Source of the DNA: Xenorhabdus doucetiae
GTDB lineage: Bacteria > Pseudomonadota > Gammaproteobacteria > Enterobacterales > Enterobacteriaceae
Assembly (NCBI RefSeq): GCF_000968195.1
Contig: NZ_FO704550.1
Coordinates: 3,658,001 to 3,722,000 of the forward strand
Direction: 5' to 3'
Length of the DNA: 64,000 nt
Shown here: in pieces, positions 8,997-17,460 of the stretch
Layout of the letters: every line of letters starts with the position of its first letter
How positions within the stretch are numbered: position 1 is the stretch's first letter
Made by a program: the position numbers and the translations under genes
Notes under the pieces: generated by a model
Database searches by the model: none
Told to the model about the DNA's origin: nothing
What the model saw: the letters and a program-made list of their open reading frames with translations, nothing else

Positions 8997-9556
8997 TACG
9001 GTTATTCATCCTGTCCCTGACCTGCCTGCTGGCAGCGTGTACGAACTCTCCGCAAGATGGCAGCCCCAGTGCGTGGCTGAAACCGGGTGTACGGGTTTCA
9101 TTGCCGGAACCGACAATAACGCCGGTGATTAATGAACAGCAACTGTTAACCGCTACCGTAAAAGGCAAACAACAATCGTTGATTGTGCTGCTCAACGCCA
9201 ATGAACAACACCTGTCGCTGGCCGGACTCTCTTCACTGGGTATCCGGTTGTTCAAATTGGATTACGACAAACAGGGTATTCATACCGAACAGTCCCTTGT
9301 CTTGCCGGAACTTCCTCCCGCCAATCAAGTTTTGGCCGATATTATGCTCAGTTATTGGCCTGTTTCTGCCTGGCAGAACCGGCTACCCGATGGCTGGACA
9401 CTTAAGGACAGTGATAACCTGCGCCAGCTACATGACAAAAAAGGGAAATTAATCACAGAGATTCATTATGATGCCCCAAATGGCAAACGACGTCCGATTC
9501 ACGTCCGGCAGTTCATTTTTGGTTATGACATCGCCATTCAGCATTTGGAAGAGTAA
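8993..9556 (+). CDS. apeN: ApeN small lipoprotein (DUF3261-type)
   Basis: 187-residue predicted lipoprotein with lipobox LLAAC (lipidated Cys about 16). The mature part is soluble and beta-rich, consistent with the DUF3261 proteins found after the MMPL transporter in APE clusters. Residue +2 after the Cys is Thr rather than Asp, so outer-membrane sorting by Lol is expected. Start ATG overlaps the apeM stop as ATGA. Function is unknown beyond its association with polyene export or anchoring. Confidence 0.78.
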   Translation: MIRLFILSLTCLLAACTNSPQDGSPSAWLKPGVRVSLPEPTITPVINEQQLLTATVKGKQQSLIVLLNANEQHLSLAGLSSLGIRLFKLDYDKQGIHTEQSLVLPELPPANQVLADIMLSYWPVSAWQNRLPDGWTLKDSDNLRQLHDKKGKLITEIHYDAPNGKRRPIHVRQFIFGYDIAIQHLEE

Positions 9557-9559
9557 AAC

Positions 9560-10735
9560 ATGATTTATATTTCTGCCGTAGGTATGCTCAATGCCTTGGG
9601 CGATAACGTGGATGACATTGCGCAGAATCTCGTGCTCGGTCAAGCCCCCGGCATGTATGAGCGCTCTGGCTGGTTACAACCTGGCAAAACCTGCTGTCTG
9701 GGAGGCGTTGACGCTGAATTGCCCGCCATGCCTGACATGCTGTCTGAACACAACAGCCGCAATAATCGGTTGTTACTGGCTGCCTTGATGCAAATAAAGC
9801 CACAAGTGGACGAAGCCATCGCCCGTCATGGTCGGGAGCGCATCGCCGTGATCATGGGCACCAGTACATCTGGCCTTGATGAGGGTGATCAGCATGTCAG
9901 CCGCACGGTCTACCAGCAATCACATGGGTCTTACCACGATTACCACTACTACCAGCAGGAATTGGGTGATCCTTCCCGCTTCCTTGCCCGTTACCTTGCT
10001 ATTGAGGGGCCTGCATTTACCCTCTCTACCGCCTGTTCATCCAGTTCACGGGCGATTATCAGCGGTCAACGCCTGATTGAAATGGGTCTGGTGGATGCCG
10101 CGATTGTGGGAGGTGCGGACACATTGAGCCGGATGCCAATCAATGGCTTCGATAGTCTGGAATCCCTGTCCCCAACCTTGTGTGAACCCTTTTGTCAGGA
10201 TCGCCAAGGCATCACCATCGGAGAAGCCTCCACCTTGCTGCTACTAACGCGAGAACCTCAACCGATAGCCTTACTTGGTGTGGGAGAATCCAGTGACGCA
10301 TGGCATATGTCAGCCCCGCATCCTGAAGGGAGAGGCGCCATTGCAGCGATCAATATGGCCTTGAGAAAGGCCGGGATCTCGCCGGCAGAGATAGGTTATA
10401 TCAACCTGCACGGAACCGGCACGAAATTAAATGACCAGATGGAGTCGATCGTCATCAATCAGATTTTTGGTGAAAATACCCCATGCAGTTCGACCAAGTA
10501 TTTAACCGGCCATACTCTGGGAGCCGCAGGTGCCTGTGAAGCCGGGCTTTGCTGGTTACTGCTGACACGACACTTACCGCTACCTGCTCAAGATTTTACC
10601 CGCTCAGGCATTGATATCGCCCTGCCGGCTTGTGGTTTGCTGACCCAATCACAACCACTGGAAAAACCGATTGTCATGTCAAATTCTTTTGCCTTTGGTG
10701 GAAACAATACCAGCCTGATATTGGGAGTGGCTTAA
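9560..10735 (+). CDS. apeO: ApeO beta-ketoacyl-ACP synthase
   Basis: 391-residue ketosynthase with the full Cys-His-His triad: TACSSSSRA (Cys 159), NLHGTGT (His 284) and TGHTLGAAG (His 318). In the Xenorhabdus APE system ApeO forms a ketosynthase/chain-length-factor pair with ApeC and elongates the polyene with malonyl units. It starts three bases after apeN and its TAA shares one base with the next ATG (TAATG). Confidence 0.88.
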   Translation: MIYISAVGMLNALGDNVDDIAQNLVLGQAPGMYERSGWLQPGKTCCLGGVDAELPAMPDMLSEHNSRNNRLLLAALMQIKPQVDEAIARHGRERIAVIMGTSTSGLDEGDQHVSRTVYQQSHGSYHDYHYYQQELGDPSRFLARYLAIEGPAFTLSTACSSSSRAIISGQRLIEMGLVDAAIVGGADTLSRMPINGFDSLESLSPTLCEPFCQDRQGITIGEASTLLLLTREPQPIALLGVGESSDAWHMSAPHPEGRGAIAAINMALRKAGISPAEIGYINLHGTGTKLNDQMESIVINQIFGENTPCSSTKYLTGHTLGAAGACEAGLCWLLLTRHLPLPAQDFTRSGIDIALPACGLLTQSQPLEKPIVMSNSFAFGGNNTSLILGVA

Positions 10736-11232
10736 TGCCTGACTATTTACCCGTGGATCGCTATTTACCCGTGGATCGTTATCTTCCCCATGAGGCACCG
10801 ATGGTGTTACTGGAACAGGTGATCAACGTATCCGACAACCATGTTCATTGTCAGGTTACCGTCAGCCGAGACGGTGTGCTATCCCCCTTTCTCAATCAGG
10901 ATGGTCACCTGCCGGGTTGGTTTGCCATTGAAATGATGGCTCAGGCCATTGGTGTCTGGTCTGGCTGGCACCGAAAAGAAAGAAAAGAAGCAGATTCCGC
11001 ATTAGGCATGTTACTGGGCGGACGTGCAGTACGCTGCCAAGTGCCTGCTTTCACACAAGGCAGCGTACTGGATATTCAGATGAATTTATTACTGCAAGAT
11101 GAAAAATTTGGCAGTTTTGAAGGTGAAATCAGTTGTTATGGCACTGTACTGGTGACAGGCCGCCTGAACACCTACCAACCTAACAAAACAGAACTTATAC
11201 AACTCATAAATAAACAGGATGGAGTAGCATAA
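10735..11232 (+). CDS. apeP: ApeP dehydratase subunit (hot-dog fold)
   Basis: 165-residue hot-dog dehydratase subunit, the partner of ApeI. The motif LPGWFAIEMMAQA supplies an acidic residue of the composite active site. The N-terminus has the DYLPHEAPMVLL-like entry segment, but here the six residues YLPVDR are duplicated exactly (see findings). The ATG at 10735 shares a base with the apeO stop, and the frame extends upstream only as an overlap of apeO. The stop likewise shares a base with apeQ, so apeO-apeP-apeQ are translationally coupled. Confidence 0.85.
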   Translation: MPDYLPVDRYLPVDRYLPHEAPMVLLEQVINVSDNHVHCQVTVSRDGVLSPFLNQDGHLPGWFAIEMMAQAIGVWSGWHRKERKEADSALGMLLGGRAVRCQVPAFTQGSVLDIQMNLLLQDEKFGSFEGEISCYGTVLVTGRLNTYQPNKTELIQLINKQDGVA

Positions 11233-11960
11233 TGCGTTCAGTTCTCGTGACCGGTGCCAGCAAAGGGATAGGCCGGGCGATTGCCTGCCGACTGGCGACG
11301 GAGGGTTTTACGGTCGTTGTGCATTATCACCGCGATGCCAAGGGTGCGAAGGAGACACTGGAACACATTCAGGCAAGCGGAGGCCGTGGCCGTACACTGA
11401 ATTTTGATGTTTCGGATCGCACTGCCTGCCGTGCAGTACTGGAAAAAGACATCGAAACCCACGGTGCTTACTATGGCATCGTCTGCAATGCCGGGATTGC
11501 CAAAGATGGGGCGTTCCCGGCACTGGCAGGCGATGACTGGGATAGTGTCATCCATACCAATTTAGATGGCTTCTACAATGTTATCCATCCCTGCATCATG
11601 CCGATGATCGGCCTGCGTCAGGGAGGGCGTATCATCACGTTATCCTCCGTATCGGGTTTGATGGGCAACCGCGGACAAGTCAATTACAGCGCCGCGAAAG
11701 CCGGTATTATCGGGGCAACAAAAGCGCTGGCCATCGAATTAGCGAAAAGAAAAATCACCGTGAACTGTATTGCGCCCGGCCTGATTGGGACAGACATGAT
11801 TCAAATGGAAGAAGCCGCCTTGAAAGAAGCGATGAATATGATCCCAATGAAACGCATGGGACAAGTGGATGAAGTGGCGGGTCTTGCCAGTTATTTGATG
11901 TCTGATATTGCGGGATATGTGACTCGTCAGGTCATCTCAATCAACGGAGGGATGCTATGA
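11232..11960 (+). CDS. apeQ: ApeQ 3-ketoacyl-ACP reductase (FabG-like SDR)
   Basis: 242-residue short-chain dehydrogenase. It has the NADPH-binding TGASKGIG near residues 7-14, the NAG motif, and the catalytic YSAAK with an upstream conserved Ser. It reduces each beta-keto intermediate before dehydration by ApeI/ApeP. The overlap is one base with apeP and four bases (ATGA) with apeR. Length matches FabG. Confidence 0.9.
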   Translation: MRSVLVTGASKGIGRAIACRLATEGFTVVVHYHRDAKGAKETLEHIQASGGRGRTLNFDVSDRTACRAVLEKDIETHGAYYGIVCNAGIAKDGAFPALAGDDWDSVIHTNLDGFYNVIHPCIMPMIGLRQGGRIITLSSVSGLMGNRGQVNYSAAKAGIIGATKALAIELAKRKITVNCIAPGLIGTDMIQMEEAALKEAMNMIPMKRMGQVDEVAGLASYLMSDIAGYVTRQVISINGGML

Positions 11961-13216
11961 GCCATAATGCGACATCCCATCAGGAAAGGCCCCGCAGGGT
12001 AGTGATTACCGGCATGGGTGGCATTACCGCATTGGGACAGGATTGGCTATCGGTTTCCGCGGGATTGAAAGCGGGGATCAACGCCGTTCAACAGATGCCG
12101 GCATGGGCTGAATATGACGGGCTTAATACCCATCTCGGCGCACCCGTCACGGATTTTATGTTGCCCGAACACTATACCCGCAAGCGCATTCGCTCCATGG
12201 GACGGGTTTCCCTGATGTCAACACGCGCCACAGAGCTGGCCCTGGAGATGGCAGGTTTGCTTGGTGATCCCATACTGACCAACGGAGAAACCGGCATTGC
12301 CTATGGCTCTTCGACAGGCAGTACCAAGCCTGTCAGCGAATTTGCAACCATGCTGACGGAAAAGCACACCAATAACATTACGGGCACGACTTATGTGCAG
12401 ATGATGCCGCATACCACTGCCGTTAACACCGGCCTGTTCTTTGGTCTGCGCGGCCGGGTGATCCCCACCTCAAGTGCTTGCACATCGGGTAGCCAAGCGA
12501 TTGGTTATGCGTGGGAAGCTATCCGTCATGGCTATCAAACGGTTATGGTGGCAGGCGGAGCCGAAGAATTGTGTCCATCCGAAGCAGCCGTGTTTGATAC
12601 GCTATTCGCCACCAGCCAGAAAAATGCAGCCCCCAAAACCACCCCTTCCCCGTTTGATGTTCATCGCGACGGGTTGGTGATTGGTGAAGGTGCAGGGACA
12701 TTGATCCTCGAAGAACTGGAACACGCCAAAACGCGTGGCGCCAAAATTTATGGTGAAATCATCGGATTTGCCACTAACTGTGACGCTTCCCATATCACCC
12801 AGCCAAAATCCGAAACGATGCAAATATGCATTGAAATGGCGCTGAAATCCGCGGGCTTACAGCCAGCCGATATCGGTTACATCAGTGCCCACGGTACTGC
12901 CACCGATCGGGGGGATGTGGCTGAGAGCCACGCCACCGCCAATATTTTTGGCAACCAAACACCTATCTCTTCACTGAAAAGCTATTTCGGCCATACTCTG
13001 GGAGCTTGTGGCGCCCTTGAAGCATGGTTAAGCCTGGAAATGATGAATGCAGGCTGGTTTGCCCCGACTATCAATCTCAACCAGATTGATCCCGCTTGTG
13101 GTGAGTTAGATTATATTATCCACCAGCCGCGTAACATCCAAACCGAGTTTATCCAAAGCAATAACTTTGCTTTTGGTGGGATCAATACTTCGATTGTGAT
13201 CCGGCGTTGGGCTTAG
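11957..13216 (+). CDS. apeR: ApeR beta-ketoacyl-ACP synthase (FabF-like)
   Basis: 419-residue ketosynthase with SSACTSGSQ (Cys 175), SAHGTATDRGD (His 312) and FGHTLGACG (His 346). ApeR is the second, self-pairing ketosynthase of APE clusters and may catalyse the first condensation. It is the last gene of the run. A 10-base-pair hairpin follows 20 bases later. No regulator gene lies within the cluster in this window. Confidence 0.88.
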   Translation: MSHNATSHQERPRRVVITGMGGITALGQDWLSVSAGLKAGINAVQQMPAWAEYDGLNTHLGAPVTDFMLPEHYTRKRIRSMGRVSLMSTRATELALEMAGLLGDPILTNGETGIAYGSSTGSTKPVSEFATMLTEKHTNNITGTTYVQMMPHTTAVNTGLFFGLRGRVIPTSSACTSGSQAIGYAWEAIRHGYQTVMVAGGAEELCPSEAAVFDTLFATSQKNAAPKTTPSPFDVHRDGLVIGEGAGTLILEELEHAKTRGAKIYGEIIGFATNCDASHITQPKSETMQICIEMALKSAGLQPADIGYISAHGTATDRGDVAESHATANIFGNQTPISSLKSYFGHTLGACGALEAWLSLEMMNAGWFAPTINLNQIDPACGELDYIIHQPRNIQTEFIQSNNFAFGGINTSIVIRRWA

Positions 13217-13576
13217 TTTTAGTGCGTTAAGACCGCTGACAAAGCACCGGTTCAAAATCGGCGCTTTGTCAGGCTTATTATCCATTTTGGTAGCGACATG
13301 AGCCTCCAAACCATTTGTCGAAACCTCATCGTCATCGTTCCTTTATATTCCCTTTTTCCATAAATCTTTTCACTCATGAGTATCAGTTTTTCTCGTTGTA
13401 TCTCTTTGTAAGAAAGGGCTATAGTCCGCACCACTCAAGGTTATTGAGTCACTGACCTACTGCTTAAATCACCCAGATATATTCCAGTCCTTGGCCTATA
13501 TCTTGACCGCCATTCGGCAAGTTCTTGATGAGAAGCAGCGCATTTCTGACTGATTTTTTATGTGGAGACGACAGTA
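13217..13576. other. Intergenic region between apeR and ycaD
   Basis: 360 bases without a convincing gene. Apart from the hairpin near its left end it contains one stretch (13425-13553) that is open and codon-like on the plus strand but has no start codon. I could not assign promoter elements with confidence. Confidence 0.6.
13236..13272 (+). terminator. Hairpin after the aryl polyene cluster
   Basis: A 10-bp perfect stem (CTGACAAAGC at 13236-13245 with GCTTTGTCAG at 13263-13272) begins 20 bases after the apeR stop. A short inner CCG/CGG pairing lies in its loop. There is no clear U tract afterwards, so it may be a weak terminator or an mRNA 3'-end stabilising structure. Confidence 0.55.
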
Positions 13577-14746
13577 GTGAAACTGCTGCGCAACAATGAC
13601 AGTGCATTTGTACCTGTCGCTGGCTTAACTGTTTTTGCCATTGCTTCTGGTTACCTCATGAGCTTAATTCCTTTGTCGATGGCAAGTTTCCGCATTGATA
13701 CCGCTTATGCCAGTTGGTTAGCCAGTGCTTATTATGTCGGTTTACTGATAGGTTCTATGATGATTGAGCCTGTTATTGCCAAGATAGGTCACCGTATGTC
13801 ATTTATTGTTTTTTTATTGCTTTTATCAGTGACCGTTATTGCATTGCCGTTTTTTCCCAATAAAGAAATTTGGTTACTTGTGCGGTGTATGGCTGGCGTG
13901 GCGGTTGCCGGCGTTTTTGTCGTGGTCGAATCTTGGTTGTTGATTGGCGATAATCCCAAAGAACGCGCCAAACGCCTGAGCTTTTATATGACTTCTCTTT
14001 ACGGTGGAACAACTTTAGGCCAGTTATTGATTGGGCCTATCGGCACTCAGGGGATGATCCCTTTTATGGTGATTTCGGCACTGCTGTTTGTCGCTATTTT
14101 GCCTCCATTATTCGTGCGTCATGGGCAGCCTCCTGCACTCCGCCACCAAAGTATGTCGTTGAGAAAAATCACCGAATTCAGCAAACCCGCGATCGTGGGC
14201 TGCATGACGTCGGGTATTGTGATGGGCACTATCTATGGTTTGATGCCTTTATCACTCAGCCAGAGCCATTTCAGTACGGATCAGGTGGGTGTCTTGATGG
14301 CAGCCATTATTCTGGGCGGAATGGTGATACAACCGATTATCAGCAAGCTGTCCGTCATCATGAGCAAAATATTCCTATTGGCAATGGTCTCATTACTGGG
14401 TGTCTTCGCCATAGGAATCATGTATCTCTTTGAACATTACATTATCATGATAGTAGCACTGGCGCTTTTGGGGATGTCGTCCTTTGCGTTGTATCCCATT
14501 GCGATCACCTTGGCTTGTGACAAGCTGGATGCGTCCTATATTGTCGCGGCAAGCCAAGTCATGTTGCTAAGTTACAGTATCGGTTCCGCCATGGGCCCGC
14601 TGGTAGCCGGGCATTTTATGCTACAACATTACTTTAAAGTTCAGCACAATGGATTGATGAGTTTCTTTTTTATTGTCTTATTGGCAACTGCGCTTTATAT
14701 GCTGCTGGCGAGCTTGCAGCGCAAAGGCCGTGTATTGGCAAGCTAA
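13577..14746 (+). CDS. ycaD: MFS transporter, YcaD family
   Basis: 389-residue major facilitator protein with twelve predicted membrane helices. It resembles E. coli YcaD (382 residues), including the N-terminal FAIASGYLMSLIPLSM segment and the WLLIGDNPKERAKRLSFYM stretch between helices. The substrate is unknown. The start is taken as GTG 13577, which has GGAG (13564-13567) at proper spacing. A GTG at 13562 is the only other in-frame choice and has no ribosome site. The gene stands alone, with a GNAT gene 31 bases downstream that could be co-transcribed. Confidence 0.82.
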   Translation: MKLLRNNDSAFVPVAGLTVFAIASGYLMSLIPLSMASFRIDTAYASWLASAYYVGLLIGSMMIEPVIAKIGHRMSFIVFLLLLSVTVIALPFFPNKEIWLLVRCMAGVAVAGVFVVVESWLLIGDNPKERAKRLSFYMTSLYGGTTLGQLLIGPIGTQGMIPFMVISALLFVAILPPLFVRHGQPPALRHQSMSLRKITEFSKPAIVGCMTSGIVMGTIYGLMPLSLSQSHFSTDQVGVLMAAIILGGMVIQPIISKLSVIMSKIFLLAMVSLLGVFAIGIMYLFEHYIIMIVALALLGMSSFALYPIAITLACDKLDASYIVAASQVMLLSYSIGSAMGPLVAGHFMLQHYFKVQHNGLMSFFFIVLLATALYMLLASLQRKGRVLAS

Positions 14747-14777
14747 TAACAAAATAATCTGAATGGAGAGATAATTC

Positions 14778-15233
14778 ATGCAAATACAACCAGCCACCGA
14801 AGCGGATTTCGCGGCGCTGATTCAGGTGTGGGAAGCCTCAGTATTGGCCACGCATGATTTTTTACCCAAAAGTATGATTGAGGTTTTACGTCCACAGATC
14901 CTTAACGACTACTTACCTAATCTCACGGTTTATAAGGCGGTAGATGAACAAAATAATATCGCAGGATTCATTAGTACCGCCCAACATCGGGTAGAAATGT
15001 TGTTTATTGCACCACAAGCACGGGGAACCGGGATCGGTAAGATGTTACTGCAATTTGCCATTAACGAATTACAAGTCAACGAGTTGGATGTTAACGAACA
15101 AAATGGGCAAGGTGTTGGCTTCTACCAGCATATGGGATTTCAGGTATTTTCCCGCTCAGAGCTTGATGGAGAAGGAAATCCATTCCCCCTATTACATATG
15201 AAGCTTGCCCTCCAATCTTCGCCCATCCAGTAA
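14778..15233 (+). CDS. GNAT N-acetyltransferase, YjaB-like
   Basis: 151-residue GCN5-related acetyltransferase. The acetyl-CoA loop RGTGIGKML lies near residues 77-85, followed by VNEQNGQGVGFYQHMGF. The pattern ATHDFL near the start and NVNEQN..GFY are shared with E. coli YjaB, the closest named family member I recognise. The substrate is not known. GGAGAG lies just upstream of the ATG. Confidence 0.75.
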   Translation: MQIQPATEADFAALIQVWEASVLATHDFLPKSMIEVLRPQILNDYLPNLTVYKAVDEQNNIAGFISTAQHRVEMLFIAPQARGTGIGKMLLQFAINELQVNELDVNEQNGQGVGFYQHMGFQVFSRSELDGEGNPFPLLHMKLALQSSPIQ

Positions 15234-15576
15234 TAACTCGATAATGATAGGAGTAAATCTTGTCTCGCACGACGCGCGGACAAGATGACAAATTCTCACT
15301 ATGATGAAAACCTATTTAAAAATAAATAAATTTAAAGTAATGGAATATTTTGTAAACATCTGATTAGAACTGGGTAATTCAATGATATAATGGATTTTTT
15401 ATAGACCCGCCACCTTTCAAGTTGCAGCTTTGCTGGCTACGTCCGTCCCCCCAGTTACGTAGTGATAAACATAGCATTCACCCTGCTCTTGGGTGGAGCT
15501 TTGTCTCTTGCCGCTGCGTTGCAACTTGAAATCCAGTGGGTATCAATATTCTTGTTTTTATTGAGTTTAAGCATTA
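15234..15576. other. Intergenic region holding an ERIC-type repeat
   Basis: 343 bases between the YjaB-like gene and the YbjX-like gene. The right half is occupied by a repeat in reverse orientation (listed separately). The left half is AT-rich and probably carries the promoter for the downstream gene, but I cannot pick reliable -35/-10 hexamers. Confidence 0.6.
15401..15543 (-). repeat. Degenerate ERIC-type intergenic repeat
   Basis: Read on the minus strand it has the same end sequences (ACTGGATTTCAAGTTGCAACG at one end, GCAACTTGAAAGGTGGCGGG-type at the other) and the same central CTGGGG motif as the better-conserved copy at 21447-21573. The interior is diverged and about 16 bases longer than the standard 127-base ERIC. 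Confidence 0.7.
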
Positions 15577-16515
15577 ATGAATCATTTACAACCACCTACT
15601 TCTTCAGGAATGAAGTTATTTGCTGATCTTATCGGAAAACGTGTAACTCCCGGTGAACACTGGCACTCTTCCAGCAATCGCACCAAATTTGCCCTGCGCA
15701 GTCTCCTGACCCCCGTTTCTACCTTGAAACTGTTGAATGGCCTTGCCAGAACGCCTCGCTATTTGGATATCTTGAAAAAACAACCCAGTTTGCCTTGCAA
15801 ATTACATCGCCCATACTTGAGCATTAATTTCAAGCGCAAGCAGATCGTTGGTGCCCTGAATGAGCACTATCAATTATTATTCAAACAATTAGAACCTACT
15901 GTTATTAGTCGGATCTTTGATATTCAGGCTTATTTACTAGCAACCCTTCAAGGGAAAAATGAAACATTTCTGATATATCTTGATTCGCTGGACAATCTGA
16001 ATAAAGAAGGTGAACTCTCTTTATATATTACCACGGCGGAAAATGTCATTCTGGCCAAATGTGCATTTACGTTATTAACGATTGATGGCAAACAAACACT
16101 CTTTATCGGTGTACTGCAAGGGCCAACAAAAGGAGATAATGCGCTGGAGATTATCCGCCATGCGACGAAAGAGTGTTATGGGTTATTTCCCAAGCGCCTG
16201 TTGATTGAGGCGATTTGTCGTTTTGCCGAGCATATGCATTGCGAACAGATCTTAGCGGTCAGTAACGAAACCCATATCTACCGTAGCATTCGTTATTGGC
16301 ATAAAAAGAAAAATCAGATGGTAGCCGATTATAACGCTTTCTGGGAATCGCTAAGCGGCGTCAGAAAGGAAAATAATGATTTCCATTTGCCATCATTCAT
16401 AGAAAGAAAATCTTTGGATGATATCCCCAGTAAAAAACGCGCCGAATATCGCCGCCGCTATCAATTACTGGATGATCTGGAAAACAATATTAAGGCCTCC
16501 CTTTCCGCCACCTGA
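15577..16515 (+). CDS. VirK/YbjX family protein (DUF535)
   Basis: 312-residue protein of the VirK/YbjX (DUF535) family. It is recognised from the N-terminal RTKFALRSLLTP..LKLLNGLARTPRYLDIL region and the central pattern of a ligand-binding-like domain (EGELSLYI..., LFIGVLQGPTKGD, HATKECYGLFPKRLLIEA). Family members are linked to virulence and to resistance to host antimicrobial peptides in enteric bacteria. The biochemical activity is unknown. There is no signal peptide. The ribosome site before ATG 15577 is weak, and an internal ATG at 15610 has AGGA too close to be used. Confidence 0.75.
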   Translation: MNHLQPPTSSGMKLFADLIGKRVTPGEHWHSSSNRTKFALRSLLTPVSTLKLLNGLARTPRYLDILKKQPSLPCKLHRPYLSINFKRKQIVGALNEHYQLLFKQLEPTVISRIFDIQAYLLATLQGKNETFLIYLDSLDNLNKEGELSLYITTAENVILAKCAFTLLTIDGKQTLFIGVLQGPTKGDNALEIIRHATKECYGLFPKRLLIEAICRFAEHMHCEQILAVSNETHIYRSIRYWHKKKNQMVADYNAFWESLSGVRKENNDFHLPSFIERKSLDDIPSKKRAEYRRRYQLLDDLENNIKASLSAT

Positions 16516-16551
16516 TTTCCAGCCAAACAAAAAAGAAGACCCATCGGGTAC

Positions 16552-17148
16552 TCAACGTGGCTTCGTCGTTAACCATATAAGATGCGTTTTAATGGCGGGC
16601 CATTCATTAAGGAGGATGCTATAAACACAAGTATCCCTTATCGAACCATCTTTGGCACGCAAGTGATGACGCAAAATACCGTCCAGTTTAGCGCCCAATC
16701 GTTCAATCGCTTTGCGACTTTGGTGATTTAAAAAATGGGTACGCAGTTCCACCGCAACGCATTCCAGTTCTTCAAACGCATACTGCAACAATAGAAATTT
16801 TGCTTCCGTATTAATCGCGGTGCGTTGGACAGAATGTGCATACCATGTAGAACCAATTTCTAATCTGGGCGTATTCGCATCAATATTCATATAGGATGTC
16901 ATACCAACCGCCATTCCCGTTGCATTATTAATGACAGCAAAAGGTAACATGCTGCCCTTGGCGTGCAGGGACAAACGGCGTTCAATTTCCGCATGAACAT
17001 TAACGGGTTCAGGCACATTGGCATACCACAGTTGATATAATTGCCCATCTTCAATGGCACGAACAAATTCATCATGTCTGTCATATGACAAGGGGATTAA
17101 AGTGACACTATTTCCGGTCAATGTAACCCAATCTGTTATTTTTTCCAT
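16552..17148 (-). CDS. GNAT N-acetyltransferase, RimJ/RimL-like
   Basis: 198-residue acetyltransferase of the RimJ/RimL/SpeG class (Acetyltransf_3). The order of conserved elements is an N-terminal VTLIPLSYDRHDEFVRAI, a central GMAVGMTSYMNID, then LEIGSTWYAHSVQRTAINTEAKFLLLQYAFE, and finally SRKAIERLGAKLDGILRHH. The protein or small molecule acetylated is unknown. Three ATGs are in frame. I choose 17148 because GGAGG lies eight bases upstream; the ATGs at 17178 and 17163 lack a ribosome site. It converges with the YbjX-like gene. Confidence 0.75.
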   Translation of the reverse strand: MEKITDWVTLTGNSVTLIPLSYDRHDEFVRAIEDGQLYQLWYANVPEPVNVHAEIERRLSLHAKGSMLPFAVINNATGMAVGMTSYMNIDANTPRLEIGSTWYAHSVQRTAINTEAKFLLLQYAFEELECVAVELRTHFLNHQSRKAIERLGAKLDGILRHHLRAKDGSIRDTCVYSILLNEWPAIKTHLIWLTTKPR

Positions 17149-17460
17149 CGTTATATCCTCCATATTTGTTTCCATCATACGTCTTTCTACTAAGATTTAA
17201 TTCTGCCACTCTTATTTAGCATTATGGAAGAATATTTTCACATAAAAATAACAACCCTAGAAACAATCACAAATAAGAGGCAATTCCAGCCCAATAGATT
17301 TTCATTAAGGTGTCATTGATGCGCTATTCCATGATATTTGTCACAATCAATTAACAAAGTGGTTCCAATAATGCCGGAACTGTCTAAATTTAATCATCAT
17401 CTCATCCGACCACTTGGCTGTTTTATTTCTTGGGCTACCAAATATTTGATGGAGAATGCA
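17149..17460. other. Divergent promoter region between GNAT gene and fadH
   Basis: 312 bases between two divergently transcribed genes. AT-rich. I see no repeat, RNA gene or strong operator palindrome. The frame of fadH is open back to 17338 in this region but shows no resemblance to FadH there. Confidence 0.55.
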
